From Tetradesmus obliquus (taxonomy: Eukaryota; Chlorophyta; Chlorophyceae; Sphaeropleales; Scenedesmaceae), in the NCBI GenBank assembly GCA_030272155.1, contig CP126194.1:4393501-4457500 (forward strand): a DNA stretch of 64,000 bases, given 5' to 3'. Under the pieces are notes generated by a model. That model saw only the letters and a list, made by a program, of their open reading frames with translations, did no database searches and was not told the DNA's origin. Below, piece after piece: positions 62,001-64,000 of this stretch; the first letter of the stretch is position 1; each line of letters begins with the position of its first letter. Both the position numbers and the translations under genes were made by a program.

Positions 62001-64000
62001 AGCTGCGCAGCTCTGCGGCCGCCAGGTTGTTGAGCAGGCCCGTGAGCTTGGTCTTCCACAGCTCACAGTGTGCTGTGAGGGTCTGCTTGAGCGGCCCGCA
62101 GTCCACAAACAGGAACTTGATGTTGGCTGTTGTCTCCTCGTGCTGAATCTCATCCTGCAGGCAGACCCACAAGTCAAAATAAACTTTGCGTTTGAGAGCA
62201 GTGGTTTGCTGCACATCACGGCCGCCTGTTACACACAACCAACAGGTACAGGCAGCTGCAAGTGGATAGGGTAGCGCAATAGTACGCGTCAGACAGACAG
62301 CAGCCCGACAGGTTCAGCAGCGCTGGCTTACCTCCTTGTTCATGTACTCTGACACGTCAGCCTCATACGAAGACAGCGGTTTCTGTGCCTTCTCATAGCG
62401 GCGGATGTATGCATCCTTGTCCTGGTCCCATAGCTTCTTGTACCTGCACCAGCAGCAACACAGCCAAGGGTTAGTATCAACACATGAGTGATTGACATTG
62501 CCGTGTGTGCTTTGTAACAGAAGCAGGGACTGCACGCAGACCGAGCTGGTGAGTGGCCAAAGTCTGCAGCCAGCTTACCGCTTCTCAAAGTGCTCCAGCG
62601 AGGCTTGCACTGGGTCTGCAATGCTGGTGATGCCTGTGGTGATCTGCACAATGGTCCGTAGCGTGGCATCCTCATCGCTGCTGATGACATCATAGTAGGT
62701 AGGCAGCGGCGGCGGCGCAGGCTCGCCCCGCTCCTGCAGTGCGTGCAAACAGCAGCGTCAGCCTGTGCCGGTGGGACCAGCAATCACCAGTGTTCATGAG
62801 TGGTCATGACAGCAGCCCATAGTAAGCGAGATACTTTCATGGTGATGAAGGCGGACCTGCAAAAAGTCCAGTGAGGAAGCTACAAGATGCAGATGTGCAA
62901 CAGCATGGCTTACACAACTCACTTCCAGCTCCTTTAGCTGGCGGGGTGTGGCTTGCAGCGCCAGGCGCGGCACCATCTGCACCACTGTGATGAGGTCTCG
63001 TGCCACCTTCTGCGTCATGTCAAACAGCTGCTGGATGGTGGGCCGCAGCTCCACGTGGTTGTTGCGCTCCAGCATCATGGTCACCCTGGCAGCCAAACCC
63101 CAAGCAAAGAATGTGAAGGCGTTACAGAACGTGACACGAGTGCACTGCAGGAGGTACATCTAATAGCACGCTGCCTATGAAAACCTACATATGCTGTTGC
63201 AGATGCGTACGGTGCTGTGCAGTGCACACGCACACAGAAGCTCGCATGCACACAGACACACAAGACCGCGTACCCCACCAAGGCAATCCTTTTTCCAGGC
63301 CTGCTCACTTGAAGATGGGCAGCACCTCTGTCTTGCTGTCACCATTCAGCAGCCGGCTCATCTCCTGCAGGCTGCGCTTCACGGTGTGCCGCAGCGCATC
63401 CTCCACCTTCTTGTCGGCCTTCACCGTGAACTTCACCCACTCGCGCTGCACCTCCTCGCCATCACCCTCAAAGAGGTCGTGCAGCTCAGCCAGCGTCGTC
63501 TGGATCTCCCATAATGAAGATACCAGCCGCTCCTTGGCCTGCACGCAGCAGAGGCAGCGCCACAGGGATCCCTCAACAAAAAGCGCCGCTGTGCAGACAA
63601 GCCATTTGCTGGATGAGTACAAGTGCTTACGTGGGCAGTGTGTCCTGCGGCATGTGCAGTGCTCTCAGGCCTGTGGGGCTGCTGCTGCTGCCGCTGCTGG
63701 TGTGTTTTTCACAGCTTTCCAAAGCTCTGGCAATGTGGTGCTTAATCTTCTGCTGAGGCATGACACAGAAGCAGCAGGAACACCTGCACCAGTCGCAAAT
63801 GTTACCATAGCATGGTGCTTGGCTTGCACCGCCTCAAACTCTGTGTAGTCATAAAGCTTCTTCTTCTCTACGTTGATCAGCAGGCCCTCGGCGATCGCCT
63901 TGCACAGGGAATCAATGCGTGCGGCGGCGCCCTTGAACTCACACACAGCGCTGTCTGCGATGCGGCAGTGCTTGCGCGCCTCCTTGTGGTAGAACTCCAA
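41178..64000 (-). CDS. Axonemal dynein heavy chain (DNAH2-like), N-terminus outside window
   Basis: About 55 exons run from the right edge to the stop at 41178; by my addition they code roughly 3,700 residues, so some 700-900 residues of the tail lie beyond base 64000. From right to left: tail and linker (about 57450-64000), AAA1 with [10 protein letters not shown] and [15 protein letters not shown]2 with [13 protein letters not shown]3 with [11 protein letters not shown] and [11 protein letters not shown]4 with [10 protein letters not shown], stalk coiled coil and microtubule-binding tip (about 48370-50160), AAA5, AAA6 and the C-terminal domain. This is a flagellar motor subunit that hydrolyses ATP to slide doublet microtubules. 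Closest by remembered motifs is DNAH2, the 1-beta chain of inner-arm dynein I1/f: [59 protein letters not shown] and [14 protein letters not shown]. Subtype is less sure than class. No stop or frame break was found in the exons checked. First exons: 64000..63806, 63538..63309, 63085..62923, 62733..62579, 62443..62332, 62154..61985, 61768..61549, 61262..61047. Confidence 0.95.
43205..43390 (-). other. Dynein AAA6-region exon with Gly/Ser insert
   Basis: The exon codes [16 protein letters not shown], then a low-complexity insert [14 protein letters not shown] between LLGLAPR and [12 protein letters not shown]. The frame stays open. Confidence 0.8.
48371..50160 (-). other. Dynein stalk and microtubule-binding domain
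   Basis: Exons near 50160-49953, 49760-49633 and 49449-49291 code a heptad-rich helix (CC1). The exon near 49073-48651 starts with the tip region ([19 protein letters not shown]) and returns through a second coiled coil ([20 protein letters not shown]), continued near 48465-48371. Confidence 0.88.
51140..51396 (-). other. Dynein AAA4
   Basis: One exon with [20 protein letters not shown]. Axonemal dyneins usually have GSGRQSL here; this copy has [15 protein letters not shown] at the exon end is the Walker B region. Confidence 0.85.
53022..53715 (-). other. Dynein AAA3
   Basis: Walker [18 protein letters not shown] in the exon near 53715-53379; Walker [14 protein letters not shown] in the exon near 53191-53022. 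This is a regulatory nucleotide site in dyneins. Confidence 0.88.
54418..55593 (-). other. Dynein AAA2
   Basis: Three exons: [15 protein letters not shown] (Walker A), then [18 protein letters not shown] (Walker B region), then [18 protein letters not shown] and [13 protein letters not shown]. An alanine-rich run ([20 protein letters not shown]) interrupts the end of the module. Confidence 0.88.
56863..57289 (-). other. Dynein AAA1 (main ATPase site), two exons
   Basis: The exon near 57289-57095 carries [15 protein letters not shown] (Walker A) and [16 protein letters not shown]. The exon near 56949-56863 carries [15 protein letters not shown] (Walker B, DE pair intact). This is the force-generating site, and both catalytic motifs are intact. 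NP in place of the common AP before LGPAG is a small variation. Confidence 0.9.
58996..59028 (+). repeat. (CAG)11 on plus strand; CTG acceptor tract of a dynein intron
   Basis: On the dynein coding strand this is a CTG run followed by CCGCCAG, the acceptor for the exon starting at 58988. Confidence 0.9.

Noticed and set aside
62835..62856. Possible 22-base micro-exon in dynein (GCAG acceptor, GTATCT donor; other frame reads SAFITMK)
   Set aside because: Including it breaks the frame, while direct joining of the exons at 62923 and 62733 is in phase and gives a sensible protein.
1..64000. tRNA, rRNA, CRISPR arrays, transposase or reverse transcriptase genes
   Set aside because: Searched by eye on both strands; no convincing cloverleaf B-box, spacer array or mobile-element motif was found.

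Overview
This is a 64 kb piece of a eukaryotic nuclear chromosome, most likely from a chlorophyte green alga. The evidence is: genes split by many short GT-AG introns, usually with a CAG acceptor; very abundant CAG/CTG triplet runs that code for Q, A and S in exons and recur in introns; TGTAA motifs placed like green-algal poly(A) signals; a chloroplast-type EXECUTER-like gene pair; and a flagellar dynein. The lineage (perhaps a Scenedesmus-like Sphaeropleales alga) is an inference.

Layout, left to right. 1-1324 (+): 3' part of an SfsA-family protein. 2686-9378 (-): six-exon RBBP6/Mpe1-like protein with DWNN domain, zinc knuckle and long RS tail, but no RING finger. 9839-11446 (-): METTL22-type methyltransferase. 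~11881-14274 (+): NUDT14-type Nudix hydrolase. 16022-17226 (-): AIG2-like gamma-glutamylcyclotransferase. 17465-19021 (-): small regulator with a DEN box and two AFG(D/N)ITN motifs, resembling plant PATRONUS/securin. 19528-22634 (+): gamma-glutamyl hydrolase, nine exons. 23541-28945 (+): mitochondrial chaperonin CPN60, twelve exons. 30586-32959 and 34596-37127 (+): tandem EXECUTER-like paralogs, the second with an in-frame TAG. 37755-40359 (-): D-2-hydroxyacid dehydrogenase. 41178-64000 (-): an axonemal dynein heavy chain (best match DNAH2-like), about 55 exons, running off the right edge with its N-terminal tail missing.

The genes form no operon or single pathway; neighbours look functionally unrelated. 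Themes are redox and glutathione/folate metabolism (GGCT-like, GGH, hydroxyacid dehydrogenase), organelle proteostasis and signalling (CPN60, EXECUTER-like) and RNA processing (RBBP6-like). For most genes exon joins were checked for reading-frame continuity, and every listed join keeps phase. Dynein exon edges are approximate to a few bases.

The most unusual feature is not a new gene but a pattern. Short tandem duplications repeatedly carry splice junctions (CPN60 exons 5, 11 and 12; EXECUTER-like exon 3). Introns also tend to carry CAG runs near the donor and CTG runs feeding the acceptor. I saw no mobile-element coding sequence, tRNA, rRNA or CRISPR array.
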